Made by a program: the position numbers and the translations under genes
The notes under the pieces: model-generated
The model's database searches: none
Told to the model about the DNA's origin: nothing
The model's input: the letters and a program-made list of their open reading frames with translations, nothing else
Assembly: GCF_051014685.1 (NCBI RefSeq)
Contig: NW_027478772.1
Coordinates: forward strand, 310,001 to 374,000
Source of the DNA: Ptiloglossa arizonensis
Taxonomy: Eukaryota; Arthropoda; Insecta; Hymenoptera; Colletidae
Length of the DNA stretch: 64,000 bases
Direction: 5' to 3'
Part shown: one piece after another, positions 17,276-31,676 of the stretch
How the letters are laid out: every line of letters begins with the position of its first letter
How positions within the stretch are numbered: position 1 is the first letter of the stretch

Positions 17276-20200
17276 ATCGGGCGTGTTTCTACTTTCAGAT
17301 GCAACAGGAATTCCTCGAGATCGTCAATCCGTTCCCGAGATATGGGAGTTTGAAATTAAGGAATGTTTGAGGAACCATCAAATTTTCGCAAGTCTGATTC
17401 CCGAAACCAATAACTACAAAGGCCTAGGGGAAAAATACACATGCATTTGTAATCGTGCGAGTTTCCACTTTCGGATGCAACAGGAATTTCTCGAGTTCGT
17501 CAATCCGTTCGCGAGATATGGGAGTTTGAAGTTAAGGAACGTTTGAGAAACCATCAAAATTTTCGCATGTCTGATACTCGAAACCAATAACTACTATGGC
17601 CTAGGGGAAAAGAACACACACCATTGTAATCGGGCGTGTTTCTACTTTCAGATGCAAGAGGAATTCCTCGAGATCGTCAATCCGTTCCCGAGATATGGGA
17701 GTTTGAAATTAAGGATTGTTTGAGGAACCATCAAAATTTTCGCAAGTCTGATTTCCGAAACCAATAACTACAAAGGCCTAGGGGAAAATACACATACCGT
17801 TGTAATCGGGCGAGTTTCTGCTTTCAGGTGCAACAGGAATTTCTCGAGTTCGTCAATCCGTTCTCGAGATATGGGAGTTTGAAGTTAAGGAACGCTTGAG
17901 CAACCATCAAAATTTTCGCAAGTCAGATACTCGAAACCAATAACTACTATGGCCTAGGGGAAAAGAACACACACCATTGTAATCGGGCGTGTTTCTACTT
18001 TCAGATGCAACAGGAATTCCTCGAGATCGTCAATCCGTTCCCGAGATATGGGAGTTTGAAATTAAGGAATGGTTGAGAAACCATCAAAATTTCGCAAGTC
18101 TGATTCCCGAAACCAATAACTACAAAGGCCTAGGGGAAAAGTACACACACCATAGTAATCGGGCGAGTTTCTACTTTCAGATGCAACAGGAATTTCTCGA
18201 GTTCGTCAATCCGTTCGCGAGATATGGGAGTTTGAAGTTAAGGAACGCTTGAGCAACCATCAAAATTTTCGCAAGGCTCTTACTCGAAACGAATAACTGG
18301 AATGGCCTAGGGGAAAAGCACACACACCATTGTAATCGGTCGAGTTTCTACTTTCAGATGCAACCGGAATTTCTCGAGTTCGTCAATCCGCTCGCGAGGT
18401 ATGGGAGTTTGAAGTTAAGGAATGGTTGAGAAACCACCAAAATTTTCGGAATCTGATACTCGAAACCAATAACTACAATGGCCTAGGGGAAAAGTACACA
18501 CACCATTGTAATCGGTCGTGTTTCTACTTTTAGATGCAACAGGAATTTCTCGAGATCTTCAATCCGTTCGCGAGATATGGGAGTTTGAAATTAAGGAATG
18601 GTTGAGAAACCATCAAAATTTTCGCAACTCTGATACTCGAAACCAATAACTACTATGGCCGAGGGCTAAAATACACATACCGCTGTAATCGGGCGAGCTT
18701 CTACTTTCAGATGCAACAGGAATTTCTCGAGTTTGTCAATCCGTTCGCGAGATATGGGACTTTGAAGATAAGGAATGGATGAGAAACCATCAAAATTTTC
18801 GCTGGTCTGATACTCGAAACCAATAACTCGAGTGGCCTAGGGGAAAAGTACACACACCACTGTAATCGGGCGTGTTTCTACTTTCAGATGCAACAGGAAT
18901 TTCTCGAGTTCGTCATTCCGTTCGCGAGATATGGGAGTTTGAATTTAAGGAATGGTTGAGAAACCATCAAAATTTTCGCAACTCGGATACTCCAAACCAA
19001 TAACTACTATGGCCGAGGGCTAAAATACACATACCGCTGTAATCGGGCGAGTTTCTACTTTCAGATGCAACAGGAATTTCTCAATTTCGTCAATCCGTTC
19101 GCGAGATATGGGACTTTGAATATAAGGAATGGTTGAGAAACCATCAAAATTATCGCTGGTCTGTTACTCGAAACCAATAACTCGAGTGGCCTAGGGGAAA
19201 AGTAAACACACCACTGTAATCGGGCGTGTTTCTACTTTCAGATGCAACAGGAATTTCTCGAGATCGTCAATCCGTTCGCGAGATACGGGAGTTAGAGGTT
19301 AAGGAATGGTTGAGAAACCATGAAAATTTTCGCAAGTCTGATTCCCGAAACCAATAACTACAAAGGCCTACGGGAAAAATACACATGCCGTTGTAATCGT
19401 GCGAGTTTCTACTTTAAGATGCAACAGGAATTTCTCGAGATCGTGAATCCGTTCGCGAGATATGCGAGTTTGAAGTTAAGGAACGGTTGGGAAATCATCA
19501 AAATTTTCGCAAGTCTGATACTCGAAACCAATAACTACTATGGCCTAGGGCAAAAATACACACACCGCTGTAATCAGGCGAGTTTCTGCTTTCAGATGCA
19601 GCAAGAATTTCTCGAGTTCGTCAGTTCGTTCGCGAGATATGGGAGTTTGAAGTTAAGGAATGGTTGAGAAACCATCAAAATTTTAGCTGGTCTGATACTC
19701 GAAACCAATAATTACTGTGGCCTAGGGGAAAAGAACACACACCATTGTAATCGGGCGTGTTTCTACTTTCAGATGCAAGAGGAATTCCTCGAGATCGTCA
19801 ATCCGTTCCCGAGATATGGGAGTTTGAAATTAAGGATTGTTTGAGGAACCATCAAAATTTTCGCAAGTCTGATTTCCGAAACCAATAACTACAAAGGCCT
19901 AGGGGAAAATACACATACCGTTGTAATCGGGCGAGTTTCTGCTTTCAGGTGCAACAGGAATTTCTCGAGTTCGTCAATCCGTTCTCGAGATATGGGAGTT
20001 TGAAGTTAAGGAACGCTTGGGTAACCATCAAAATTTTCGCAAGTCTGATACTCGAAACCAATAATTACTGTGGCCTAGGGGAAAAGAACACACACCATTG
20101 TAATCGGGCGTGTTTCTACTTTCAGATGCAACAGGAATTTCTCGAGATCGTCAATCCGTTCCCGAGATATGGGAGTTTGAAATTAAGGAATGGTTGAGAA

Positions 20201-22756
20201 ACCATCAAAATTTTCGCAAGTCTGATTCCCGAAACCAATAGCTACAAAGGCCTAGGGGAAAAGTACACATACCGTTGAAATCGGGCGAGTTTCTGCTTTC
20301 AAATGCAATAGGAATTTCTCGTGTTCGTCAATCCGTTCGCGAGATATGGGAGTTTGATGTTAAGGAATGGTTCAGAAACCATCAAAATTTTCGCATCTCT
20401 GATTCCCGAAACCAATAACTACAAAGGCCTAGGGGAAAAGTACACATACCGTTGAAATCGGGCGAGTTTCTGCTTTCAAATGCAATAGGAATTTCTCGTG
20501 TTCGTCAATCCGTTCGCGAGATATGGCAGTTTGAAGTTAAGGAATGGTTGAGAAACCATCAATATTTTCGCAAGTCTGATTCCCGAATCCAATAACTACA
20601 AAGGCCTAGGGAAAAAAAACACATACCATTGTAATCGGGCGAGTTTCTACTTTCAGATGCAACAGGAATTTCTCGAGTTAGTCAGTCCGTTCGGGAGATA
20701 TGGGAATTTGAAGTTAAGGAACGTTTGAGAAACCATCAAAATTTTCGCAAGTCTGATACTCGAAACCAATAACTACTATGGACTAGGGCAAAAATACACA
20801 TACCGTTGTAATCGGGCGAGTCTCTTCTTTCAGATGCAACAGGAATTTCCCGAGTCCGTCAATCCGTTCGCGAGATATGGGAGTTTGAATTTAAGGAATG
20901 GTTGAGAATCCATCAAAATTTTCGCAAGTCTGATACTCAAAACCAATAACTACTATGGCCTACGGGAGGAGTGCACACACCATTGTAATCGGGCTAGTTT
21001 CTCCTTTCAGATGCAAAAGGAATTTCTCGAGTTCGTCAATCCGTTCGCGAGATATGGGAGTTTGAAGTTAAGGAATGGTTGAGAAACCACCAAAATTTTC
21101 GCTGATTTGATACTCGAATCCAATAACTGGAATGGCCTAGGGGAAAAGTACACATAGCGTTGAAATCGGGCGAGTTTTTGCTTTCAGATGCAATAGGAAT
21201 TTCTCGAGTTCGTCAATCCGTTCGCGAGATATGGGAGTTTGATGTTAAGGAATGGTTCAGAAACCATCAAAATTTTCGCATCTCTGATTCCCGAAATCAA
21301 TAACTACAAAGGCCTAGGGGAAAAGTACACATACCTTTGAAATCGGGCGAGTTTCTGCTTTCAGATGAAAGAGAAATTTCTCGAGTTCGTCAATTCGTTC
21401 GTGAAATATGGGAGTTTGAAGTTAAGGAATGGTTGAGCAACCATCAAAATTTTCGCAAGTCTGATTCCCGACACCCATAACTACAAAGGCCTGGGGGAAA
21501 AATACACATACCGTTGTAATCGTGCGAGTTTCTACTTTCAGATGCAACATGAATTTCTCGACTTCGTCAATCCGTTCGCGAGATATGGCAGTTTGAAGTT
21601 AAGGAATGGTTGAGAAACTATCAATATTTTCGCATGTCTGATACTCGAAACCAATAACTACTATGGCCTAGGGCAAAAATACACATACCGTTGTAATCGG
21701 GCGAGTTTCTGCTTTTAGATGAAAGAGAAATTTCTCGAGTTCGTCAATTCGTTCGTGAGATATGGGAGTTTGAAGTTAAGGAATGGTTGATAAACCATCA
21801 AAATTTTCGCAAGTCTGATACTCGAAACCAATAACTACTATGGCCTAGGGCAAAAATAGACATACCGTTGTAATCGGGCGAGTTTCTACTTTCAGATGGA
21901 ACAGCAATTTCTCGAGTTCGTCAATCCGTTCGCGAGATATTGGAGTTTGAAGTTAAGGAATGGTCGAGAAACCATCAAAATTTTCTCTGGTCTGATACTC
22001 GAAACCAATAACTGGAATGGCCTAGGGGGAAAGTACACACACCACTGTAATCGGGCGTGTTTCTACTTTCAGATGCAACAGGAATTTCTCGAGTTCGTCA
22101 TTCCGTTCGGGAGATATGGGAGTTTGAATTTAAGGAATGGTTGAGAAACCATCAAAATTTTCGCAACTCGGATACTCCAAACCAATAACTACTATGGCCG
22201 AGGGCTAAAATACACATACCGCTGTAATCGGGCGAGCTTCTGCTTTCAGATGCAACAGGAATTTCTCGAGATCGTCAATCCGTACGCGCGATATAGGAGT
22301 TCGAAGCTAAGGAATGGTTGAGAAACCATCTAAATTTTCGCAAGTCTGATACTCGAAACCAATAACTACTATGGCCTAGGGGAAAAGTACACACACCATT
22401 GTAATCGGGCGTGTTTCTACTTTCAGATGCAACAGGAATTTCTCGAGCTCGTCAATCCATTCGCGAGATATGGGAGTTTGAAGTTAAGGAATGTTTGAGG
22501 AACCATCAAAATTTTCGCAAGTCTGATTCCCGAAACCAATAACTACAAAGGCCTAGGGGAAAATACACATACCGTTGTAATCGGGCGAGTTACTACTTTC
22601 AGATGCAATAGGAATTTCTCGAGTTCGTCAATCCGTTCGCGAGATATCGGAGTTTGAAGTTAAGGAACGTTTGAGAAACCATCAAAATTTTCGCATATCT
22701 GATACTCGAAACCAATAACTACTATGGCCTAGGGGAAAAGAACACACACCATTGTA
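17276..22756 (+). repeat. Long HOR (31 monomers), copy 1
   Basis: About 5.48 kb, close to 31 x 177. Landmarks are the GGAATTCCTCGAG monomers (near 17309, 17669, 18015), GGCTCTTACTCGAAACG (near 18273), the ATACGGGAGTTAGAGG monomer (near 19284) and the GAACAGCAATTTC monomer (near 21899). Copy 2 follows directly. Near 19.71-19.98 kb this copy carries a tract resembling 17.60-17.87 kb in place of the sequence in the other copies. Its frame at 17283-17546 exists because one A is missing from CATCAAAATTTTCG. Confidence 0.85.
19274..19290 (+). other. Exact match to the CENP-B box consensus (copy 1)
   Basis: GTTCGCGAGATACGGGA fits NTTCGNNNNANNCGGGN at all nine fixed positions. Most monomers have ATATGGG in place of ATACGGG and so miss by one base. 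Whether a CENP-B-like protein exists in this organism cannot be told from the window. Confidence 0.45.
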
Positions 22757-25700
22757 ATCGGGCGTGTTTCTACTTTCAGATGCAACAGGAATTCCTCGAG
22801 ATCGTCAATCCGTTCCCGAGATATGGGAGTTTGAAATTAAGGAATGTTTGAGGAACCATCAAAATTTTCGCAAGTCTGATTCCCGAAACCAATAACTACA
22901 AAGGCCTAGGGGAAAAATACACATGCATTTGTAATCGTGCGAGTTTCCACTTTCGGATGCAACAGGAATTTCTCGAGTTCGTCAATCCGTTCGCGAGATA
23001 TGGGAGTTTGAAGTTAAGGAACGTTTGAGAAACCATCAAAATTTTCGCATGTCTGATACTCGAAACCAATAACTACTATGGCCTAGGGGAAAAGAACACA
23101 CACCATTGTAATCGGGCGTGTTTCTACTTTCAGATGCAAGAGGAATTCCTCGAGATCGTCAATCCGTTCCCGAGATATGGGAGTTTGAAATTAAGGATTG
23201 TTTGAGGAACCATCAAAATTTTCGCAAGTCTGATTTCCGAAACCAATAACTACAAAGGCCTAGGGGAAAATACACATACCGTTGTAATCGGGCGAGTTTC
23301 TGCTTTCAGGTGCAACAGGAATTTCTCGAGTTCGTCAATCCGTTCTCGAGATATGGGAGTTTGAAGTTAAGGAACGCTTGAGCAACCATCAAAATTTTCG
23401 CAAGTCAGATACTCGAAACCAATAACTACTATGGCCTAGGGGAAAAGAACACACACCATTGTAATCGGGCGTGTTTCTAATTTCAGATGCAACAGGAATT
23501 CCTCGAGATCGTCAATCCGTTCCCGAGATATGGGAGTTTGAAATTAAGGAATGGTTGAGAAACCATCAAAATTTTCGCAAGTCTGATTCCCGAAACCAAT
23601 AACTACAAAGGCCTAGGGGAAAAGTACACACACCATAGTAATCGGGCGAGTTTCTACTTTCAGATGCAACAGGAATTTCTCGAGTTCGTCAATCCGTTCG
23701 CGAGATATGGGAGTTTGAAGTTAAGGAACGCTTGAGCAACCATCAAAATTTTCGCAAGGCTCTTACTCGAAACGAATAACTGGAATGGCCTAGGGGAAAA
23801 GCACACACACCATTGTAATCGGTCGAGTTTCTACTTTCAGATGCAACCGGAATTTCTCGAGTTCGTCAATCCGCTCGCGAGGTATGGGAGTTTGAAGTTA
23901 AGGAATGGTTGAGAAACCACCAAAATTTTCGGAATCTGATACTCGAAACCAATAACTACAATGGCCTAGGGGAAAAGTACACACACCATTGTAATCGGTC
24001 GTGTTTCTACTTTTAGATGCAACAGGAATTTCTCGAGATCTTCAATCCGTTCGCGAGATATGGGAGTTTGAAATTAAGGAATGGTTGAGAAACCATCAAA
24101 ATTTTCGCAACTCTGATACTCGAAACCAATAACTACTATGGCCGAGGGCTAAAATACACATACCGCTGTAATCGGGCGAGCTTCTACTTTCAGATGCAAC
24201 AGGAATTTCTCGAGTTTGTCAATCCGTTCGCGAGATATGGGACTTTGAAGATAAGGAATGGATGAGAAACCATCAAAATTTTCGCTGGTCTGATACTCGA
24301 AACCAATAACTCGAGTGGCCTAGGGGAAAAGTACACACACCACTGTAATCGGGCGAGTTTCTACTTTCAGATGCAACAGGAATTTCTCAATTTCGTCAAT
24401 CCGTTCGCGAGATATGGGACTTTGAATATAAGGAATGGTTGAGAAACCATCAAAATTATCGCTGGTCTGTTACTCGAAACCAATAACTCGAGTGGCCTAG
24501 GGGAAAAGTAAACACACCACTGTAATCGGGCGTGTTTCTACTTTCAGATGCAACAGGAATTTCTCGAGATCGTCAATCCGTTCGCGAGATACGGGAGTTA
24601 GAGGTTAAGGAATGGTTGAGAAACCATGAAAATTTTCGCAAGTCTGATTCCCGAAACCAATAACTACAAAGGCCTACGGGAAAAATACACATGCCGTTGT
24701 AATCGTGCGAGTTTCTACTTTAAGATGCAACAGGAATTTCTCGAGATCGTGAATCCGTTCGCGAGATATGCGAGTTTGAAGTTAAGGAACGGTTGGGAAA
24801 TCATCAAAATTTTCGCAAGTCTGATACTCGAAACCAATAACTACTATGGCCTAGGGCAAAAATACACACACCGCTGTAATCAGGCGAGTTTCTGCTTTCA
24901 GATGCAGCAAGAATTTCTCGAGTTCGTCAGTTCGTTCGCGAGATATGGGAGTTTGAAGTTAAGGAATGGTTGAGAAACCATCAAAATTTTAGCTGGTCTG
25001 ATACTCGAAACCAATAACTGGAATGGCCTAGGGGAAAAGTACACACACCACTGTAATCGGGCGTATTTCTACTTTCAGATGCAACAGGAGTTTCTCGAGA
25101 TCGTCAATCCGTTCCCGAGATATGGGAGTTTGAAATTAAGGAATGGTTGAGAAACCATCAAAATTTTCGCAAGTCTGATTCCCGAAACCAATAGCTACAA
25201 AGCCCTAGGGGAGAAATACACATGCAATTGTAATCGTGCGAGTTTCTACTTTCGGATGCAACAGGAATTTCTCGAGTTCGTGAATCCGTTCGCGAGATAT
25301 GGGAGTTTGAAGTTAAGGAACGCTTGGGTAACCATCAAAATTTTCGCAAGTCTGATACTCGAAACCAATAATTACTGTGGCCTAGGGGAAAAGAACACAC
25401 ACCATTGTAATCGGGCGTGTTTCTACTTTCAGATGCAACAGGAATTTCTCGAGATCGTCAATCCGTTCCCGAGATATGGGAGTTTGAAATTAAGGAATGG
25501 TTGAGAAACCATCAAAATTTTCGCAAGTCTGATTCCCGAAACCAATAGCTACAAAGGCCTAGGGGAAAAGTACACATACCGTTGAAATCGGGCGAGTTTC
25601 TGCTTTCAAATGCAATAGGAATTTCTCGTGTTCGTCAATCCGTTCGCGAGATATGGGAGTTTGATGTTAAGGAATGGTTCAGAAACCATCAAAATTTTCG

Positions 25701-28011
25701 CATCTCTGATTCCCGAAACCAATAACTACAAAGGCCTAGGGGAAAAGTACACATACCGTTGAAATCGGGCGAGTTTCTGCTTTCAAATGCAATAGGAATT
25801 TCTCGTGTTCGTCAATCCGTTCGCGAGATATGGCAGTTTGAAGTTAAGGAATGGTTGAGAAACCATCAATATTTTCGCAAGTCTGATTCCCGAATCCAAT
25901 AACTACAAAGGCCTAGGGAAAAAAAACACATACCATTGTAATCGGGCGAGTTTCTACTTTCAGATGCAACAGGAATTTCTCGAGTTAGTCAGTCCGTTCG
26001 GGAGATATGGGAATTTGAAGTTAAGGAACGTTTGAGAAACCATCAAAATTTTCGCAAGTCTGATACTCGAAACCAATAACTACTATGGACTAGGGCAAAA
26101 ATACACATACCGTTGTAATCGGGCGAGTCTCTTCTTTCAGATGCAACAGGAATTTCCCGAGTCCGTCAATCCGTTCGCGAGATATGGGAGTTTGAATTTA
26201 AGGAATGGTTGAGAATCCATCAAAATTTTCGCAAGTCTGATACTCAAAACCAATAACTACTATGGCCTACGGGAGGAGTGCACACACCATTGTAATCGGG
26301 CTAGTTTCTCCTTTCAGATGCAAAAGGAATTTCTCGAGTTCGTCAATCCGTTCGCGAGATATGGGAGTTTGAAGTTAAGGAATGGTTGAGAAACCACCAA
26401 AATTTTCGCTGATTTGATACTCGAATCCAATAACTGGAATGGCCTAGGGGAAAAGTACACATAGCGTTGAAATCGGGCGAGTTTTTGCTTTCAGATGCAA
26501 TAGGAATTTCTCGAGTTCGTCAATCCGTTCGCGAGATATGGGAGTTTGATGTTAAGGAATGGTTCAGAAACCATCAAAATTTTCGCATCTCTGATTCCCG
26601 AAATCAATAACTACAAAGGCCTAGGGGAAAAGTACACATACCTTTGAAATCGGGCGAGTTTCTGCTTTCAGATGAAAGAGAAATTTCTCGAGTTCGTCAA
26701 TTCGTTCGTGAAATATGGGAGTTTGAAGTTAAGGAATGGTTGAGCAACCATCAAAATTTTCGCAAGTCTGATTCCCGACACCCATAACTACAAAGGCCTG
26801 GGGGAAAAATACACATACCGTTGTAATCGTGCGAGTTTCTACTTTCAGATGCAACATGAATTTCTCGACTTCGTCAATCCGTTCGCGAGATATGGCAGTT
26901 TGAAGTTAAGGAATGGTTGAGAAACTATCAATATTTTCGCATGTCTGATACTCGAAACCAATAACTACTATGGCCTAGGGCAAAAATACACATACCGTTG
27001 TAATCGGGCGAGTTTCTGCTTTTAGATGAAAGAGAAATTTCTCGAGTTCGTCAATTCGTTCGTGAGATATGGGAGTTTGAAGTTAAGGAATGGTTGATAA
27101 ACCATCAAAATTTTCGCAAGTCTGATACTCGAAACCAATAACTACTATGGCCTAGGGCAAAAATAGACATACCGTTGTAATCGGGCGAGTTTCTACTTTC
27201 AGATGGAACAGCAATTTCTCGAGTTCGTCAATCCGTTCGCGAGATATTGGAGTTTGAAGTTAAGGAATGGTCGAGAAACCATCAAAATTTTCTCTGGTCT
27301 GATACTCGAAACCAATAACTGGAATGGCCTAGGGGGAAAGTACACACACCACTGTAATCGGGCGTGTTTCTACTTTCAGATGCAACAGGAATTTCTCGAG
27401 TTCGTCATTCCGTTCGGGAGATATGGGAGTTTGAATTTAAGGAATGGTTGAGAAACCATCAAAATTTTCGCAACTCGGATACTCCAAACCAATAACTACT
27501 ATGGCCGAGGGCTAAAATACACATACCGCTGTAATCGGGCGAGCTTCTGCTTTCAGATGCAACAGGAATTTCTCGAGATCGTCAATCCGTACGCGCGATA
27601 TAGGAGTTCGAAGCTAAGGAATGGTTGAGAAACCATCTAAATTTTCGCAAGTCTGATACTCGAAACCAATAACTACTATGGCCTAGGGGAAAAGTACACA
27701 CACCATTGTAATCGGGCGTGTTTCTACTTTCAGATGCAACAGGAATTTCTCGAGCTCGTCAATCCATTCGCGAGATATGGGAGTTTGAAGTTAAGGAATG
27801 TTTGAGGAACCATCAAAATTTTCGCAAGTCTGATTCCCGAAACCAATAACTACAAAGGCCTAGGGGAAAATACACATACCGTTGTAATCGGGCGAGTTAC
27901 TACTTTCAGATGCAATAGGAATTTCTCGAGTTCGTCAATCCGTTCGCGAGATATCGGAGTTTGAAGTTAAGGAACGTTTGAGAAACCATCAAAATTTTCG
28001 CATATCTGATT
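22757..28011 (+). repeat. Long HOR, copy 2 (about 30 monomers)
   Basis: Same order of landmarks as copy 1, offset by about 5306 bp in its later part. It lacks one monomer present at 18.85-19.05 kb of copy 1. It ends at 28011, where GCATATCTGAT runs straight into the monomer that is second in the unit, so one monomer is missing at the junction with copy 3. Confidence 0.85.
24580..24596 (+). other. Exact match to the CENP-B box consensus (copy 2)
   Basis: Same GTTCGCGAGATACGGGA variant at the equivalent monomer of the second long HOR copy, 5306 bp from the first. Its recurrence follows from HOR amplification, not independent origin. Confidence 0.45.
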
Positions 28012-31000
28012 CCCGAAACCAATAACTACAAAGGCCTAGGGGAAAAATACACATGCATTTGTAATCGTGCGAGTTTCCACTTTCGGATGCAACAGGAATT
28101 TCTCGAGTTCGTCAATCCGTTCGCGAGATATGGGAGTTTGAAGTTAAGGAACGTTTGAGAAACCATCAAAATTTTCGCATGTCTGATACTCGAAACCAAT
28201 AACTACTATGGCCTAGGGGAAAAGAACACACACCATTGTAATCGGGCGTGTTTCTACTTTCAGATGCAAGAGGAATTCCTCGAGATCGTCAATCCGTTCC
28301 CGAGATATGGGAGTTTGAAATTAAGGATTGTTTGAGGAACCATCAAAATTTTCGCAAGTCTGATTTCCGAAACCAATAACTACAAAGGCCTAGGGGAAAA
28401 TACACATACCGTTGTAATCGGGCGAGTTTCTGCTTTCAGGTGCAACAGGAATTTCTCGAGTTCGTCAATCCGTTCTCGAGATATGGGAGTTTGAAGTTAA
28501 GGAACGCTTGAGCAACCATCAAAATTTTCGCAAGTCAGATACTCGAAACCAATAACTACTATGGCCTAGGGGAAAAGAACACACACCATTGTAATCGGGC
28601 GTGTTTCTAATTTCAGATGCAACAGGAATTCCTCGAGATCGTCAATCCGTTCCCGAGATATGGGAGTTTGAAATTAAGGAATGGTTGAGAAACCATCAAA
28701 ATTTTCGCAAGTCTGATTCCCGAAACCAATAACTACAAAGGCCTAGGGGAAAAGTACACACACCATAGTAATCGGGCGAGTTTCTACTTTCAGATGCAAC
28801 AGGAATTTCTCGAGTTCGTCAATCCGTTCGCGAGATATGGGAGTTTGAAGTTAAGGAACGCTTGAGCAACCATCAAAATTTTCGCAAGGCTCTTACTCGA
28901 AACGAATAACTGGAATGGCCTAGGGGAAAAGCACACACACCATTGTAATCGGTCGAGTTTCTACTTTCAGATGCAACCGGAATTTCTCGAGTTCGTCAAT
29001 CCGCTCGCGAGGTATGGGAGTTTGAAGTTAAGGAATGGTTGAGAAACCACCAAAATTTTCGGAATCTGATACTCGAAACCAATAACTACAATGGCCTAGG
29101 GGAAAAGTACACACACCATTGTAATCGGTCGTGTTTCTACTTTTAGATGCAACAGGAATTTCTCGAGATCTTCAATCCGTTCGCGAGATATGGGAGTTTG
29201 AAATTAAGGAATGGTTGAGAAACCATCAAAATTTTCGCAACTCTGATACTCGAAACCAATAACTACTATGGCCGAGGGCTAAAATACACATACCGCTGTA
29301 ATCGGGCGAGCTTCTACTTTCAGATGCAACAGGAATTTCTCGAGTTTGTCAATCCGTTCGCGAGATATGGGACTTTGAAGATAAGGAATGGATGAGAAAC
29401 CATCAAAATTTTCGCTGGTCTGATACTCGAAACCAATAACTCGAGTGGCCTAGGGGAAAAGTACACACACCACTGTAATCGGGCGAGTTTCTACTTTCAG
29501 ATGCAACAGGAATTTCTCAATTTCGTCAATCCGTTCGCGAGATATGGGACTTTGAATATAAGGAATGGTTGAGAAACCATCAAAATTATCGCTGGTCTGT
29601 TACTCGAAACCAATAACTCGAGTGGCCTAGGGGAAAAGTAAACACACCACTGTAATCGGGCGTGTTTCTACTTTCAGATGCAACAGGAATTTCTCGAGAT
29701 CGTCAATCCGTTCGCGAGATACGGGAGTTAGAGGTTAAGGAATGGTTGAGAAACCATGAAAATTTTCGCAAGTCTGATTCCCGAAACCAATAACTACAAA
29801 GGCCTACGGGAAAAATACACATGCCGTTGTAATCGTGCGAGTTTCTACTTTAAGATGCAACAGGAATTTCTCGAGATCGTGAATCCGTTCGCGAGATATG
29901 CGAGTTTGAAGTTAAGGAACGGTTGGGAAATCATCAAAATTTTCGCAAGTCTGATACTCGAAACCAATAACTACTATGGCCTAGGGCAAAAATACACACA
30001 CCGCTGTAATCAGGCGAGCTTCTGCTTTCAGATGCAGCAAGAATTTCTCGAGTTCGTCAGTTCGTTCGCGAGATATGGGAGTTTGAAGTTAAGGAATGGT
30101 TGAGAAACCATCAAAATTTTAGCTGGTCTGATACTCGAAACCAATAACTGGAATGGCCTAGGGGAAAAGTACACACACCACTGTAATCGGGCGTATTTCT
30201 ACTTTCAGATGCAACAGGAGTTTCTCGAGATCGTCAATCCGTTCCCGAGATATGGGAGTTTGAAATTAAGGAATGGTTGAGAAACCATCAAAATTTTCGC
30301 AAGTCTGATTCCCGAAACCAATAGCTACAAAGCCCTAGGGGAGAAATACACATGCAATTGTAATCGTGCGAGTTTCTACTTTCGGATGCAACAGGAATTT
30401 CTCGAGTTCGTGAATCCGTTCGCGAGATATGGGAGTTTGAAGTTAAGGAACGCTTGGGTAACCATCAAAATTTTCGCAAGTCTGATACTCGAAACCAATA
30501 ATTACTGTGGCCTAGGGGAAAAGAACACACACCATTGTAATCGGGCGTGTTTCTACTTTCAGATGCAACAGGAATTTCTCGAGATCGTCAATCCGTTCCC
30601 GAGATATGGGAGTTTGAAATTAAGGAATGGTTGAGAAACCATCAAAATTTTCGCAAGTCTGATTCCCGAAACCAATAGCTACAAAGGCCTAGGGGAAAAG
30701 TACACATACCGTTGAAATCGGGCGAGTTTCTGCTTTCAAATGCAACAGGAATTTCTCGTGTTCGTCAATCCGTTCGCGAGATATGGGAGTTTGATGTTAA
30801 GGAATGGTTCAGAAACCATCAAAATTTTCGCATCTCTGATTCCCGAAACCAATAACTACAAAGGCCTAGGGGAAAAGTACACATACCGTTGAAATCGGGC
30901 GAGTTTCTGCTTTCAAATGCAATAGGAATTTCTCGTGTTCGTCAATCCGTTCGCGAGATATGGCAGTTTGAAGTTAAGGAATGGTTGAGAAACCATCAAT

Positions 31001-31676
31001 ATTTTCGCAAGTCTGATTCCCGAATCCAATAACTACAAAGGCCTAGGGAAAAAAAACACATACCATTGTAATCGGGCGAGTTTCTACTTTCAGATGCAAC
31101 AGGAATTTCTCGAGTTAGTCAGTCCGTTCGGGAGATATGGGAATTTGAAGTTAAGGAACGTTTGAGAAACCATCAAAATTTTCGCAAGTCTGATACTCGA
31201 AACCAATAACTACTATGGACTAGGGCAAAAATACACATACCGTTGTAATCGGGCGAGTCTCTTCTTTCAGATGCAACAGGAATTTCCCGAGTCCGTCAAT
31301 CCGTTCGCGAGATATGGGAGTTTGAATTTAAGGAATGGTTGAGAATCCATCAAAATTTTCGCAAGTCTGATACTCAAAACCAATAACTACTATGGCCTAC
31401 GGGAGGAGTGCACACACCATTGTAATCGGGCTAGTTTCTCCTTTCAGATGCAAAAGGAATTTCTCGAGTTCGTCAATCCGTTCGCGAGATATGGGAGTTT
31501 GAAGTTAAGGAACGGTTGAGAAACCACCAAAATTTTCGCTGATTTGATACTCGAATCCAATAACTGGAATGGCCTAGGGGAAAAGTACACATAGCGTTGA
31601 AATCGGGCGAGTTTTTGCTTTCAGATGCAATAGGAATTTCTCGAGTTCGTCAATCCGTTCGCGAGATATGGGAGTT
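28012..31676 (+). repeat. Long HOR, copy 3, truncated
   Basis: Follows copy 2 with a 5130-bp offset (29 monomers). It stops at about 31676, where the sequence switches within a monomer from the long HOR to the 9-monomer block. About 1.4 kb of the unit is absent at its end, though a piece of that missing part reappears at 35.4-36.2 kb. Confidence 0.8.
29710..29726 (+). other. Exact match to the CENP-B box consensus (copy 3)
   Basis: Same exact variant at the equivalent monomer of the third long HOR copy, 5130 bp from the second. Confidence 0.45.

Noticed and set aside
19320..19667. Plus-strand 115-residue reading frame as a gene (also at 24626, 29756, 38247)
   Set aside because: Translation of about two monomers of satellite without family resemblance, promoter or independent conservation.
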